A program made the translations under genes and the position numbers. DNA of 64,000 nt from Bradyrhizobium algeriense. GTDB lineage: Bacteria > Pseudomonadota > Alphaproteobacteria > Rhizobiales > Xanthobacteraceae. Positions 1 through 8,798 of this stretch are shown piece by piece (positions within the stretch are counted from its first letter, which is position 1; each line of letters opens with the position of its first letter). The stretch lies in contig NZ_PYCN01000004.1 in the NCBI RefSeq assembly GCF_003062295.1, forward strand, positions 186,001 through 250,000, read 5' to 3'. Below the pieces are notes generated by a model. The model was not told the DNA's origin and searched no databases. It worked only from the letters and a program-made list of their open reading frames with translations.

Positions 1-1
1 G

Positions 2-568
2 CGCTATCGCCACAACGGCGCGGTGATCTGGCTGACCGGCCTGCCCGGCTCCGGCAAATCGACGCTGGCGCGCGCGCTGGAGCGGCGATTGTTTTCGCGC
101 GGCGGTTCGCCGATCCTGCTCGACGGCGACACCTTGCGCGCGGGCCTCAACGGCGACCTCGGCTTCTCGCCGCAGGACCGCACCGAAAACATCCGCCGCT
201 TGGCGGAAGTCGCAACGCATCTGGCGCGCAACGGACACATTGCGGTTGTCGCCGCGGTGTCACCGTCGGCGGATGATCGTGCCGCCGCCCGCCGCATCGC
301 CGACACGACGTTCCGCGAGATCTATGTCGCAACGCCGGCCGAGATCTGCGAGAGCCGCGACCCCAAGGGCCATTACGCCAAGGCGCGCGCCGGCACGTTG
401 CAGGCCTTCACCGGCATCGGCAACGACTACCAGCCACCGGCCCAAGCAGAGCTCAGCATCGACACCTCGACCAAATCCGTATCTGACGCGACCGACCAGA
501 TCGAGCGGATGCTGGCCGAGACTGGCATCCTGTTCGACGAACTGGTCGATCTGGCGGCCAATATCTAG
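2..568 (+). CDS. cysC: Adenylylsulfate kinase (CysC domain), 5' end outside window
   Basis: Phosphorylates adenylylsulfate (APS) to PAPS in sulfate activation. The open frame runs in from the window edge, and the first visible residues (RYRHNGAVIWLTGLPGSGKS) are already inside the family fold, so the gene is partial. The P-loop GLPGSGKS lies near the visible N-terminus, followed by the typical LDGD segment and a DRTENIRR segment as in CysC. In rhizobia this domain is often the C-terminal part of a CysN-CysC (NodQ-like) fusion. The missing upstream part would show whether that holds here. A GTG at 23 lies inside the conserved fold and is unlikely to be the true start. A hairpin terminator follows at 607-646. 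Confidence 0.9.
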   Translation, partial: RYRHNGAVIWLTGLPGSGKSTLARALERRLFSRGGSPILLDGDTLRAGLNGDLGFSPQDRTENIRRLAEVATHLARNGHIAVVAAVSPSADDRAAARRIADTTFREIYVATPAEICESRDPKGHYAKARAGTLQAFTGIGNDYQPPAQAELSIDTSTKSVSDATDQIERMLAETGILFDELVDLAANI

Positions 569-606
569 GCTTTTTGGGGCCTTCTCATCGACCCGGCTTT
601 AGGGCT

Positions 607-646
607 AAAAGGGCGGCCAACGCCGCCCCTTTGGCGCGTTTTTTGC
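607..646 (+). terminator. Intrinsic terminator after the adenylylsulfate kinase gene
   Basis: GC-rich stem GGGCGGC (611-617) pairs with GCCGCCC (622-628) around a 4-nt loop. A run of six T follows at about 639-645 after a short GC spacer. The spacing to the T run is longer than ideal. Confidence 0.5.
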
Positions 647-700
647 TGCTTTTCGTCTGAAAACAGCCCGTAAGCGCCAATTCTTTTGAGAAAGCCCATC

Positions 701-2863
701 ATGAATCGTGTCGACGCCCACGGATTGAAGATCGCCCCTGTCCTGTTCGATTTCATCGCCAGGGAGGCGACCCCCAAGACTGGGATTTCCCCCGACGCGT
801 TCTGGGCCGGTGTCGCTGATATCATCAAGAAGCTGGGGCCGAAAAACCGTGAGCTGCTCGCCTTGCGCGACGCGCTGCAGGCCAAGATCGACGGCTGGCA
901 TCGCGCCAACAAGGGCAAGCCGTTCGACATGAACGCCTATACGGCCTTCCTCAAGGAGATCGGCTATCTGCTGCCGGAGCCGGCGACCAAGGCAGTTGAG
1001 ACCGCCAACGTCGACGAGGAAATCGGCAAGATCTGCGGACCGCAGCTCGTCGTTCCCCTGACCAACGCCCGCTACGCGCTGAACGCGGCGAACGCGCGCT
1101 GGGGCTCACTCTATGACGCCTTCTACGGCACCGACGCGATCCCGCACGATCCGAACGAGGCTGGCCGCGGCTACAACAAGGCGCGCGGCGACAAGGTGAT
1201 CGCCAAGGCAAAAGCCTTCCTCGATGCGGCCGTGCCGCTCGCGACCGGCAGCCACACGGACGTGACGTCGTACAGCATCATCGCCGGCCAGCTCGCCGTG
1301 AAGCTCAAGAGCGGCAATGCCACCGCATTGAAGTCTGCTTCGCAGTTCGCCGGATATCAGGGCGATGCTGCCGCACCAACTGCGGTCCTGCTGGTCAACA
1401 ACGGCATGCATGTCGAAGTGAAGATCGACCGCAGCCACGTCATCGGCAAGGACGATCCGGCCGGCGTCGCCGACATGATCCTGGAATCGGCAGTCTCCAC
1501 CATTCTCGACATGGAAGACTCGGTCGCCGCCGTCGATGCCGAAGACAAGGTGCTGGTCTATCGCAACACGCTCGGCCTGATGGACGGCACGCTCTCGGCG
1601 GATTTCGAGAAGGGCGGCAAGACGCTGAAGCGCGCGCTCAATCCCGACCGCGTCTACAAGACGCCCGACGGCAAGCAACTCACGCTGCACGGCCGCAGCC
1701 TCTTGCTGATGCGCAATGTCGGCCATCACATGTTCACCGACGCCGTACTCGACGAAAAGGGCGAGGAGATTCCGGAAGGCCTGCTCGACGCCGCCGTCGC
1801 CGGCCTGCTCGCCATCCACGACCTCAAGGGCTCTTCGAAGACGAAAAACAGCCGCACCGGCTCGGTCTACATCGTCAAGCCGAAGATGCACGGCCCCGAC
1901 GAAGTCGCGCTGACGTGTGAGCTTTTCGGCGAAGTCGAGAAGCTGCTCGGCCTGTCGGAAAACACCATGAAGGTCGGCATCATGGACGAGGAGCGCCGCA
2001 CCACGGTCAACCTCAAGGCCTGCATCCAGAACGCGTCGAAGCGGATCTGCTTCATCAATACCGGCTTCCTCGACCGCACCGGCGACGAAATCCATACCTC
2101 GATGGAAGCGGGCCCGATGATCCGCAAGAACGACATGAAGGCGCAGCCCTGGATCAAGGCCTATGAAGACTGGAATGTCGACATGGGCCTGATCGACGGC
2201 CTGCCCGGCCATGCCCAGATCGGCAAGGGCATGTGGGCGGCGCCCGACAAGATGGCCGACATGCTCACCCAGAAGCTCGGCCATCCGCAGGCCGGCGCGA
2301 CCACCGCGTGGGTGCCGTCGCCGACCGCGGCCACGCTGCACGCGCTGCATTATCACCAGGTCAACGTGATCGCGCGCCAGCAGGAACTCGCCAAGGGCGG
2401 CCAGCGCGCAAAGCTCTCCGACATCCTCACTATCCCAATGTCGCAGTCGAACTGGGCGCCCGACGACGTCAAGCAGGAGATCGACAACAACTGCCAGGGC
2501 ATTTTGGGCTATGTCGTGCGCTGGATCGACCAGGGCGTCGGCTGCTCCAAGGTGCCCGACATCCACGACGTCGGCCTGATGGAAGACCGTGCGACGTTGC
2601 GCATCTCGAGCCAGCATCTGGCGAACTGGCTGGCGCATGGCGTCGTCAGCAAGGACCAGGTGATGGAATCGCTGAAGCGGATGGCGGTCGTGGTCGACAA
2701 GCAGAACGCCGGCGACCCGCTGTACAAGCCGATGGCGCCCGCCTTCGACGGCGTTGCGTTCCAGGCCGCCTGCGATCTCGTCTTCAAGGGCCGCGAGCAG
2801 CCGAACGGCTACACCGAATACATCCTCACCGCGCGCCGCCGCGAGGCGAAGGCCGCTGGGTAA
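701..2863 (+). CDS. glcB: Malate synthase G
   Basis: Condenses glyoxylate with acetyl-CoA to malate, the second step of the glyoxylate shunt; cytosolic monomer. The 720-residue length is normal for the large G isoform. Family signatures are visible: an acidic metal/glyoxylate segment ([15 protein letters not shown]), the [16 protein letters not shown] segment with the catalytic arginine, and near the C-terminus [18 protein letters not shown], which contains the catalytic aspartate. ATG at 701 is preferred over a TTG at 686 because the family begins close to [12 protein letters not shown]. It is flanked upstream by the adenylylsulfate kinase terminator and downstream by the independently promoted csbD gene, so it is probably monocistronic. 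Confidence 0.97.
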   Translation: MNRVDAHGLKIAPVLFDFIAREATPKTGISPDAFWAGVADIIKKLGPKNRELLALRDALQAKIDGWHRANKGKPFDMNAYTAFLKEIGYLLPEPATKAVETANVDEEIGKICGPQLVVPLTNARYALNAANARWGSLYDAFYGTDAIPHDPNEAGRGYNKARGDKVIAKAKAFLDAAVPLATGSHTDVTSYSIIAGQLAVKLKSGNATALKSASQFAGYQGDAAAPTAVLLVNNGMHVEVKIDRSHVIGKDDPAGVADMILESAVSTILDMEDSVAAVDAEDKVLVYRNTLGLMDGTLSADFEKGGKTLKRALNPDRVYKTPDGKQLTLHGRSLLLMRNVGHHMFTDAVLDEKGEEIPEGLLDAAVAGLLAIHDLKGSSKTKNSRTGSVYIVKPKMHGPDEVALTCELFGEVEKLLGLSENTMKVGIMDEERRTTVNLKACIQNASKRICFINTGFLDRTGDEIHTSMEAGPMIRKNDMKAQPWIKAYEDWNVDMGLIDGLPGHAQIGKGMWAAPDKMADMLTQKLGHPQAGATTAWVPSPTAATLHALHYHQVNVIARQQELAKGGQRAKLSDILTIPMSQSNWAPDDVKQEIDNNCQGILGYVVRWIDQGVGCSKVPDIHDVGLMEDRATLRISSQHLANWLAHGVVSKDQVMESLKRMAVVVDKQNAGDPLYKPMAPAFDGVAFQAACDLVFKGREQPNGYTEYILTARRREAKAAG

Positions 2864-2892
2864 ATCACGTCACGATGCCGCATCGGTCGCCG

Positions 2893-2917
2893 GGAACGCC
2901 TGAGGCATCGATCCGTT
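2893..2917 (+). promoter_or_regulatory. EcfG (general stress sigma) promoter of csbD
   Basis: GGAAC at 2893-2897 and CGTT at 2914-2917 are separated by exactly 16 nt, matching the -35/-10 consensus of alphaproteobacterial EcfG sigma factors. The -10 ends 31 bp before the csbD start. CsbD-family genes are common general-stress targets. Confidence 0.8.
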
Positions 2918-2948
2918 GATCGCCATCCCAATAGCGATGGAGATGGCG

Positions 2949-3149
2949 ATGGATTGGAACAGGGTCGAAGGGAACTGGAAACAGTTCAAGGGCGCCGCCA
3001 AGGAGAAGTGGGGCAAGCTCACCGATGACGATCTCGACGTGATCGAGGGCCGTCGCGAACAACTAGAAGGCAAGCTGCAGCAGCGCTACGGCTTTGCCAA
3101 GGACCAGATCCACAAGGACGTGGACGACTGGTTCAAAAGCTTGAAATAG
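2949..3149 (+). CDS. CsbD-family stress protein
   Basis: Small (66 aa), acidic, strongly helical cytosolic protein of the CsbD family. The family is induced by general stress in many bacteria, but its molecular role is unknown. The N-terminus MDWNRVEGNWKQFKGAAKEK and the following WGKLTDDDLDVIEG are diagnostic. ATG at 2949 is chosen because it gives the canonical family N-terminus and has GGAG about 7 nt upstream; frames reading in from 2916 add non-family sequence. It has its own EcfG-type promoter (2893-2917) and terminator (3168-3199), so it is a single-gene stress unit. Confidence 0.93.
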   Translation: MDWNRVEGNWKQFKGAAKEKWGKLTDDDLDVIEGRREQLEGKLQQRYGFAKDQIHKDVDDWFKSLK

Positions 3150-3167
3150 GCTGGCGCTTCCGAACGT

Positions 3168-3199
3168 AAAAAGCCCCGGCACCTGCCGGGGCTTTTTTG
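3168..3199 (+). terminator. Intrinsic terminator of csbD
   Basis: Stem AAGCCCCGGC / GCCGGGGCTT with a short loop, followed by TTTTTT. The A run on the other side lets it also serve the convergent small gene at 3216-3371 on the minus strand. Confidence 0.9.
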
Positions 3200-3215
3200 C
3201 TTTGGCAGGCGGGCG

Positions 3216-3371
3216 CTAGATGACGGCGATGTATTTCAGGAGCGAGATCACGCCGAGGATGATCACGATGACGCGGGCGATCTGCTTGGCGCGGCCATCG
3301 AGCGGCAGCAGGTTGATGAGATAAAGAACGAGAATAACGACCAGGAACGTGATGAGTACACTGACGAGCAT
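3216..3371 (-). CDS. Small 51-aa membrane protein (Thivi_2564-like)
   Basis: Short gene read directly from the sequence. It encodes MLVSVLITFLVVILVLYLIN, then a polar LPLDGRAKQ turn and a second hydrophobic helix ending in KYIAVI. This two-helix hairpin with a conserved PLDG/PMD-type loop resembles the small Thivi_2564-type membrane protein family found near stress genes; the name is from memory and the function is unknown. A purine-rich GGGGGGA Shine-Dalgarno sequence sits just upstream of the ATG. A perfect EcfG-type promoter lies 50 bp upstream (3421-3445, minus strand). It converges on csbD and shares its bidirectional terminator. Confidence 0.8.
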   Translation of the reverse strand: MLVSVLITFLVVILVLYLINLLPLDGRAKQIARVIVIILGVISLLKYIAVI

Positions 3372-3420
3372 GCGGTCCCCCCTCGGCATTTGCCGAAAAA
3401 TGCGCCGGTAGTGTTTTGTT

Positions 3421-3445
3421 AACGTGAAGGGGCGCTTCGGGTTCC
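3421..3445 (-). promoter_or_regulatory. EcfG promoter of the 51-aa membrane protein gene
   Basis: On the minus strand GGAAC (3445-3441), a 16-nt spacer and CGTT (3424-3421) match the EcfG consensus exactly. The -10 lies 49 bp from the start codon at 3371. The -35 is part of a palindrome GTTCCCGCTAGCGGAAC (3441-3457). Confidence 0.8.
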
Positions 3446-3578
3446 CGCTAGCGGAACCTCAACTCGTCCAGAAAACCTCCATCATTTCAACGATCCTAGT
3501 ATTTATACGGCAATAAACGCTGTCTAACTGTTTACCGTTTTCCCGCCAAATGGCCCGCGAGCCTTTGGGGGGAGCATC

Positions 3579-5672
3579 ATGTTGAATCGTCTGACCGTAT
3601 CCGCGCTGCTGAAGACCGTCATCCTCGTCACCTCCTTCTGCGTGGTGGTTGGATTTTCGCTTAACGCCTGGGATTCCTGGAGCCGCTTGCAGGCCGCGAG
3701 CCGCATCGCCGTGATCGCGGATGCCTCCGCGAACATGTTCAAGGCAATGCACAATCTGCGCACCGACCGCTCCACGACCAACCGGCTCCTGAATTCCGAC
3801 GCGCCGATGGAAGCCGATATCGAGAAATATCTGCGCAACATTCGCGACACCGAAATGCCTGCGATGAACAACGCGCTCGGCCTGCTTGGGGAAATCCAAT
3901 TCGCCCAGCAGCCGACGCTGGTGCCTGAATTCGATCGCCTGCTCAAGGCGGTGACCTCGCTGCAGAAGGAATTCTGGGAAGCCATGAGCAAGCCGAAGGC
4001 CTCGCGCCGCCCGACGCTGGCCAAAGAATATATGGACACGACGACGACGATGCTGGAAACGCTCGACAAGCTTTCCGGTGCGGTTGCCGCCGCCATCAAT
4101 CACCAGGACGCGACGATCGACCAGCTGCTGGCGATCAAGCAGATCGCCTGGCTGTTGCGCAACACTGCCGGCGAAGCGTCGCTGATCGTCGCGATCGGGC
4201 TCAACAGCGGCAAGATCACGCCGGAGGCGAAGCTCGCCTATACGAAATATGCCGGCGGCATCGACGCCGCATGGAGCGCGCTGGAATTGACGGCGGCGGG
4301 GATGCAGCTGCCTCCGGCGATTTCCGCCGCCATGGCCGCAACCAAGACCGGCTATTTCGAGCCGCAATATCTTGCCTTGCGCGATCGGCTGCTGACGCAG
4401 ATCGCCGCCGGCGAGAAGGCGGAATTGACCCCGAACCAATGGACTCCGATCACGGTCGGACGTCTCGCTACCGCCGTCGGCGTGGCGGAAGCCGCCCTCG
4501 ACGCCGCCAGGGATCGTGCCGCGCTGCTGCGCTCCACCGCACAGCGTTCGCTGGTGATGCAGCTCGCCCTGCTGACCGGCGCGCTGGCGCTCGCGTTCGG
4601 CGCCATGGTGATCGTCACCCGCCGCGTCATCAAGCCGCTGCACACCATGCGCGACGCCATGCTGAAGGTTGCGGCCGGCGACCTCAACGTCGATACCGGC
4701 TACGCCGCGCGTCACGACGAAATCGGTGCGCTGGCCGGCGCGCTGGAGACCTTCAAGCAGCAGGCCGCCGACAAGGTCCGGATCGAGGCGCAGGAGCGCG
4801 AACGCAACGCCGGCGCCTCGGCGCGACAGCAGGCGATCGAGAGCTATGTCGGCGAGTTCGAGAGCATGGTGCGCCAGACGCTCAGCCAACTCGGCGACGC
4901 TTCCGGCCAGATGCGGACCACCTCGTCCGGCCTGTCGACGATCTCGCGCCAGACCAACGAGCGCGTCCAGGTCGCCGAAAAGGCTTCCGGCGAGGCCTCG
5001 ATGAGCGTCGAGACGGTGGCTGCGGCTTCCGAAGAGCTCAGCGCCTCGATCAACGACATCAGCCAGCAGGCGGCGCACGCCGCCGGCATCGCCAGCCGCG
5101 CGGTCGGCCAGGCGCGTGACACCGACGGCACGGTCCAGGGGCTCGCCCAATCGGCGGGACGGATCGGCGAAGTGGTAGGTCTCATCAACACCATCGCCGC
5201 CCAGACCAACCTCCTGGCGCTCAACGCCACCATTGAGGCCGCGCGCGCCGGCGAGGCCGGCCGCGGCTTCGCGGTGGTCGCCTCCGAAGTCAAATCGCTG
5301 GCGAGCCAGACCGCGAAGGCGACCGAGGAAATCTCCGAGCAGATCGCCGACATTCAGAAGGTCGCCGGCGAAGCCATCGACGCCATCAAGAACATCGGCG
5401 GCATCATCGGCGAGGTCAACGAGGTCGCCACCGCGATCGCCGCCGCCGTGCAGCAACAGGGCGCCGCCACCCAGGAGATCACGCGCTCGACGCAATTCGC
5501 CGCCCAAGGCACCAAGAACGTGTCCGACAACATCACCGGCGTGAAGGCCGATGCGGACGCGGCAGCCGCCGCCGCCGAGGATGTGAAGCAGGCTTCCCAG
5601 ACGCTGGAGACGCAGAGCCAGCAACTGGGCAATCAGGTCACTGATTTCCTCGGGAAGATCCGCGCGGCCTAA
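3579..5672 (+). CDS. Methyl-accepting chemotaxis protein
   Basis: Transmembrane chemoreceptor of 697 aa that signals through CheA/CheW. A membrane segment near residues 10-30 is followed by a roughly 290-residue periplasmic sensor domain, a second membrane segment near 325-345, a HAMP linker ([20 protein letters not shown]), and a long coiled-coil cytoplasmic domain. The signalling tip [20 protein letters not shown] is intact. No C-terminal CheR/CheB-tethering pentapeptide is visible. The ligand cannot be predicted. A strong GGGGGGAG ribosome site precedes the ATG. No chemotaxis operon genes are nearby, so it is an orphan receptor. Confidence 0.95.
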   Translation: MLNRLTVSALLKTVILVTSFCVVVGFSLNAWDSWSRLQAASRIAVIADASANMFKAMHNLRTDRSTTNRLLNSDAPMEADIEKYLRNIRDTEMPAMNNALGLLGEIQFAQQPTLVPEFDRLLKAVTSLQKEFWEAMSKPKASRRPTLAKEYMDTTTTMLETLDKLSGAVAAAINHQDATIDQLLAIKQIAWLLRNTAGEASLIVAIGLNSGKITPEAKLAYTKYAGGIDAAWSALELTAAGMQLPPAISAAMAATKTGYFEPQYLALRDRLLTQIAAGEKAELTPNQWTPITVGRLATAVGVAEAALDAARDRAALLRSTAQRSLVMQLALLTGALALAFGAMVIVTRRVIKPLHTMRDAMLKVAAGDLNVDTGYAARHDEIGALAGALETFKQQAADKVRIEAQERERNAGASARQQAIESYVGEFESMVRQTLSQLGDASGQMRTTSSGLSTISRQTNERVQVAEKASGEASMSVETVAAASEELSASINDISQQAAHAAGIASRAVGQARDTDGTVQGLAQSAGRIGEVVGLINTIAAQTNLLALNATIEAARAGEAGRGFAVVASEVKSLASQTAKATEEISEQIADIQKVAGEAIDAIKNIGGIIGEVNEVATAIAAAVQQQGAATQEITRSTQFAAQGTKNVSDNITGVKADADAAAAAAEDVKQASQTLETQSQQLGNQVTDFLGKIRAA

Positions 5673-5679
5673 TCTTCAA

Positions 5680-5850
5680 CCTCGCCCCGCTTGCGGGGGT
5701 CGAGACGAGCGAAGCTCGCTCTTAGGTCGCCGCGCTCTTCGCGCGGCGGGGGTACAGGTCCAACAACTGCATTCGCGGAGAGAGCCCCTCACCCCGACCC
5801 TCTAAGAGCGAGCTTCGCTCGTCTCGACCCCGCGAAGGGCGGGGCGAGGG
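5680..5850. repeat. Imperfect inverted repeat between MCP and DUF2865 genes
   Basis: Left arm 5680-5726 (core GAGACGAGCGAAGCTCGCTC) and right arm 5801-5850 (its reverse complement, then CGACCCCGCGAAGGGCGGGG) can fold into one long hairpin across the whole intergenic gap. It resembles palindromic intergenic elements common in Bradyrhizobium. It sits between convergent genes and may act as a bidirectional terminator. Confidence 0.8.
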
Positions 5851-5883
5851 AGAGGCAGCGATCTCGCTTCATCCCACCAACAC

Positions 5884-6522
5884 TTACTCCCTCGCCACCA
5901 CCGGCACGCGCCCATACTTGGCGCGGACCTTGTCAGAGGCGGGCGAGAAATTCAGCTCGGCGCCGCGCCTGTCACCGCTGCGGCCTGCGACCAGAAGGCC
6001 GTTCTGGCCGGCGACGATGTCGCCCTTGCGCAGCGTCGGGTCGTCCTCGATCTTTACAGGCGCGAGCCCGACCTGGTCCTTGCCGTTGCAGGTGCAGCCG
6101 GCGACGAGCTCGTTGCGATAACGGAACGCGTTCGGCAGCTCCGAATAGGCCTTGCCGTTTTCGCCGATCGCATGGTCGATGCTGCTGCCGTAGAACAATT
6201 TGGTCTCGCTCGCCGGGCAGAAGCTGTTGCAGGACGCCGCACGGCTCGCATTGTCTGCGGCAGTGACCGGGAAATAACGCCCGTCGCAAGTCCGCACGCA
6301 AAACGCCTGGCCTCCGCCGCCGCCATAGCGCGAACGCGCCTCGCCCCGCTGGACAGCGTCGTCGTCGTCGCCGAACGGTATCTGGATATAAGGTTGATGG
6401 CGCGGGCGGGCGAACCCGCCGAACAGTTGCGAGAAGAAGTCCTGGGCCTGCGCGGCAGGCGCCAGCACCGAAGCGCTCACCAGCGCGGCTGCCCCCCATG
6501 CCGCCAGTTTCCCTGATTGCAT
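5884..6522 (-). CDS. DUF2865 secreted protein
   Basis: Exported 212-aa protein of unknown function. The signal peptide covers roughly residues 1-26 (hydrophobic core AAWGAAALVSASVLAPAAQA) with cleavage after AQA. The mature part has a cysteine-rich core (FCVRTCDGRYFPV, CNSFCPASETKLFYG, CTCNG) typical of DUF2865, an alphaproteobacterial periplasmic domain. ATG at 6522 is preferred over the longer frame because it starts the signal peptide directly and has GGAG about 8 nt upstream. It lies 35 bp downstream of, and in the same direction as, the L,D-transpeptidase gene, so co-transcription and an envelope role are likely. Confidence 0.88.
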   Translation of the reverse strand: MQSGKLAAWGAAALVSASVLAPAAQAQDFFSQLFGGFARPRHQPYIQIPFGDDDDAVQRGEARSRYGGGGGQAFCVRTCDGRYFPVTAADNASRAASCNSFCPASETKLFYGSSIDHAIGENGKAYSELPNAFRYRNELVAGCTCNGKDQVGLAPVKIEDDPTLRKGDIVAGQNGLLVAGRSGDRRGAELNFSPASDKVRAKYGRVPVVARE

Positions 6523-6557
6523 CAAGCTTCTCCTCTCATGCAACATAACGCGTCAAT

Positions 6558-7325
6558 TCAGTTAAACCGCGGCGCCGTCAGGTTCAGCGCCTGGCGGCCC
6601 GAGGGTGTGATCGCGACCGGGCGCGGATGCACGCCGGCCGGACGGGCTGTGATGCCAGTCCTGCTATCCCCGCCTCGCGCCATGACCGGCGCATTCTTCG
6701 GCAGCACCACGACCTTGGTGCCGACATCGACCCGGCTGAACAGATCGATGACGTCCTCATTGGTCAGGCGGACGCAGCCCGATGAGACGAATTTCCCGAT
6801 CGTCGAGGGATCGTTGGTGCCGTGGATACGGTACTGGCTGGTGCCGAGATACATCGCCCGCGCGCCGAGCGGATTGCCCGGCCCGCCGGCCATGAAGCGC
6901 GGCAGATAGGGCTGGCGCGCGATCATCTGGGCCGGCGGATGCCAGTCCGGCCATTCCGCCTTGCGGCTGATGGTCTGCACCCCGGACCAGGTAAAACCTT
7001 CGCGACCGACGCCGACGCCATAGCGAATGGCACGACCCTGTCCGAGCACGTAATAGAGCGTGGTGTTGCCGGTATCGATGATGATAGTGCCGGGCTCCTC
7101 CGTCGTACCGAAGGCGACGACGGCGCGGCGAAGCCGCTCGGGCGTCGCGCCCTCGTCGGAGGCGATCACCTCATCGGCGGGATATCCATTCGGCTGGTTC
7201 GAAGGGTAACCGAGCGTCTGCGCGTTCGCGCTCGAGATCACTAACGGCGTCAGAAAGACGGCGCTGACGAGGACGAGCGCGCTTGCCACGCGCGACGAAA
7301 GCCGGCGATCGGAGGACGGTATCAT
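6558..7325 (-). CDS. L,D-transpeptidase (YkuD domain)
   Basis: Periplasmic peptidoglycan cross-linker or protein-to-murein anchoring enzyme, 255 aa. The N-terminal signal peptide spans about residues 1-41. The YkuD domain occupies roughly residues 90-225: it starts with the GTIIIDTGNTTLYYVLGQGR strand pair and ends with HGTNDPSTIGKFVSSGCVRL, holding the catalytic His and Cys. ATG at 7325 is chosen because it begins the signal peptide; about 107 extra upstream codons are unlike any family member and would cross the promoter. It has a perfect EcfG promoter at 7373-7397 and is divergent from the AI-2E-type gene. L,D-cross-links are typically increased under envelope stress. Confidence 0.93.
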   Translation of the reverse strand: MIPSSDRRLSSRVASALVLVSAVFLTPLVISSANAQTLGYPSNQPNGYPADEVIASDEGATPERLRRAVVAFGTTEEPGTIIIDTGNTTLYYVLGQGRAIRYGVGVGREGFTWSGVQTISRKAEWPDWHPPAQMIARQPYLPRFMAGGPGNPLGARAMYLGTSQYRIHGTNDPSTIGKFVSSGCVRLTNEDVIDLFSRVDVGTKVVVLPKNAPVMARGGDSRTGITARPAGVHPRPVAITPSGRQALNLTAPRFN

Positions 7326-7372
7326 GGGCCTGCCCCGCTGGATGTGTGCATCATTGGATGCTCTGCACAACA

Positions 7373-7397
7373 AACGCGGCCACAGGCCGACGGTTCC
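7373..7397 (-). promoter_or_regulatory. EcfG promoter of the L,D-transpeptidase gene
   Basis: On the minus strand GGAAC (7397-7393), 16-nt spacer and CGTT (7376-7373) match the consensus exactly. The -10 is 47 bp from the start codon at 7325. It would also drive the downstream DUF2865 gene. Confidence 0.8.
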
Positions 7398-7456
7398 GTG
7401 CGGCTGACGCCACGCCACAGTGCGCCTGATGCGACGCCGCTCACGCCTGCGCGATT

Positions 7457-7481
7457 GGAACCCGCGCGTTCGCGTCACGTT
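7457..7481 (+). promoter_or_regulatory. EcfG promoter of the AI-2E-type transporter gene
   Basis: GGAAC at 7457-7461 and CGTT at 7478-7481 with a 16-nt spacer, an exact consensus match. The -10 is 69 bp upstream of the GTG start at 7551. Together with 7373-7397 it makes a divergent stress promoter pair. Confidence 0.78.
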
Positions 7482-7550
7482 ATGATCGCAGTCTGGTTTG
7501 CGACGTCGCCTTTGCCGTGTCATCGCCGCTTCGGGCGAGGGAAAGCCATT

Positions 7551-8723
7551 GTGAGCGTCATTCCCACCAAGCCTTCGACTGCCAAGCCCTTGGCTTCCAA
7601 ATCTCCACCGACAAAGCCGTTGTCCCGTGAACGCCAGCTCCCCCACGAGCAGGAAGCCGCGCCGGCCCCCGACAGCAAGACCGAATTGCCGCCGGTCATC
7701 CGCCGCACGGAAGTGGTGGCCACCGCCCTCGTTGGCCTGCTGATCATCTGCGTCATCGCCGGCCTTTACCTTGCCAAGGCGTTCTTTCTGCCGATCACGA
7801 TGGCCTTCATCGTCGGCACCATGCTCTCGCCGGCCGCCAATCTCCTGGAGCGCTATCGCATCCCGCGCCCGGTCGCGGCTGTACTGATCGTGGCGGTCGT
7901 CAGTGCCGCCTCGGCCTTCATGGTCAGCCTGATCGCATCACCCGCGGTCGAATGGAGCGGCAAGCTTCCTGAGCTGGGGTCGCTGCTGAAGGAGAAGCTG
8001 CACGTGTTCGACCGGCCGCTCGCGCTCTGGCAGGAGTTGCAGAGCATGCTCGGCGGCCCCGACACGCTCACGACATTGCATCTGCCAAAGATCGACTGGG
8101 TGCAGCCGACATTGGAGTTCCTGTCGCCGACCTTTGCCGAATTCCTGCTGTTCATTGCGACGCTGATCCTGTTCATCGCGAGCTGGCGGGACCTGCGCCG
8201 GGTCTTGATCATGAATTTCGGCGAGCGCGCGTGGCGGCTGCGGGCGCTGCGGATCCTCAACGAGATCGAGGACCATCTCGGCGGCTACCTCCTGATGGTG
8301 ACCATGATCAATGTCGGTGTCGGCATTGCCACCGGCCTGATCTGCGCGGTTGCGGGCATGCCCAATCCGGCCAGTCTCGGCGCGCTGGCCGCGATCCTGA
8401 ATTTCATCCCGATCATCGGTCCTGTCGCGATGTTCGCCGTCCTGGTCGTGGTCGGTCTCGTCGCGCTCCCCACCATCAGCGCCGGCCTGCTGGCGTCGGC
8501 GATATTTGCGGTCATGACCTTCCTGGAAGGCCATTTCCTGACGCCGATGATCGTCGGACGCCGGCTGGCGCTCAACGCGCTCGCCGTGTTCCTGGCGCTG
8601 GCGTTCTGGACCTGGCTGTGGGGGCCGATGGGCGCGTTCCTGTCGTCGCCGCTTCTGATCGTCGCGCTGATCGTGAAGGAGCATCTGATGCCGCCGGATT
8701 CGCCGCAACTGCCGGAGGATTAG
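7551..8723 (+). CDS. AI-2E family transporter (PerM/UPF0118)
   Basis: Inner-membrane protein of 390 aa from the AI-2E exporter-like superfamily. Members are linked to autoinducer-2 or ion export, but substrates are mostly unproven. After a proline/lysine-rich cytosolic N-terminus of about 70 residues come paired hydrophobic helices, a central soluble segment, and the family C-terminal block (LNFIPIIGPVAMFAVLVVVG, LEGHFLTPMIVGRRLALNAL). GTG at 7551 is chosen because AGGGAAAG lies 6-8 nt upstream and the longer frame back to 7344 would include the EcfG promoter. The EcfG site upstream suggests induction under general stress. Confidence 0.9.
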   Translation: MSVIPTKPSTAKPLASKSPPTKPLSRERQLPHEQEAAPAPDSKTELPPVIRRTEVVATALVGLLIICVIAGLYLAKAFFLPITMAFIVGTMLSPAANLLERYRIPRPVAAVLIVAVVSAASAFMVSLIASPAVEWSGKLPELGSLLKEKLHVFDRPLALWQELQSMLGGPDTLTTLHLPKIDWVQPTLEFLSPTFAEFLLFIATLILFIASWRDLRRVLIMNFGERAWRLRALRILNEIEDHLGGYLLMVTMINVGVGIATGLICAVAGMPNPASLGALAAILNFIPIIGPVAMFAVLVVVGLVALPTISAGLLASAIFAVMTFLEGHFLTPMIVGRRLALNALAVFLALAFWTWLWGPMGAFLSSPLLIVALIVKEHLMPPDSPQLPED

Positions 8724-8737
8724 CAAACTCCGCATCG

Positions 8738-8762
8738 GGAACTTCCCCTTCGACGGGGCGTT
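8738..8762 (+). promoter_or_regulatory. EcfG promoter of the DUF883 gene
   Basis: GGAAC at 8738-8742 and CGTT at 8759-8762, spacer 16 nt, exact consensus. The -10 is 36 bp before the ATG at 8799, and the site lies just after the stop codon of the preceding gene. Confidence 0.82.
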
Positions 8763-8798
8763 TGTTCCGCACCTGATTTCAGTACCTGGGAGCTTTCG

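Noticed and set aside
1106..2638. Long minus-strand open frame opposite malate synthase G (510 codons)
   Set aside because: Pure antisense shadow of a clear, full-length enzyme; no ribosome site and no recognisable protein.
3459..5624. Minus-strand open frame of 721 codons opposite the chemoreceptor
   Set aside because: Composition is that of high-GC antisense reading (Arg/Gly/Asp rich); the sense frame has an intact MCP signalling domain.
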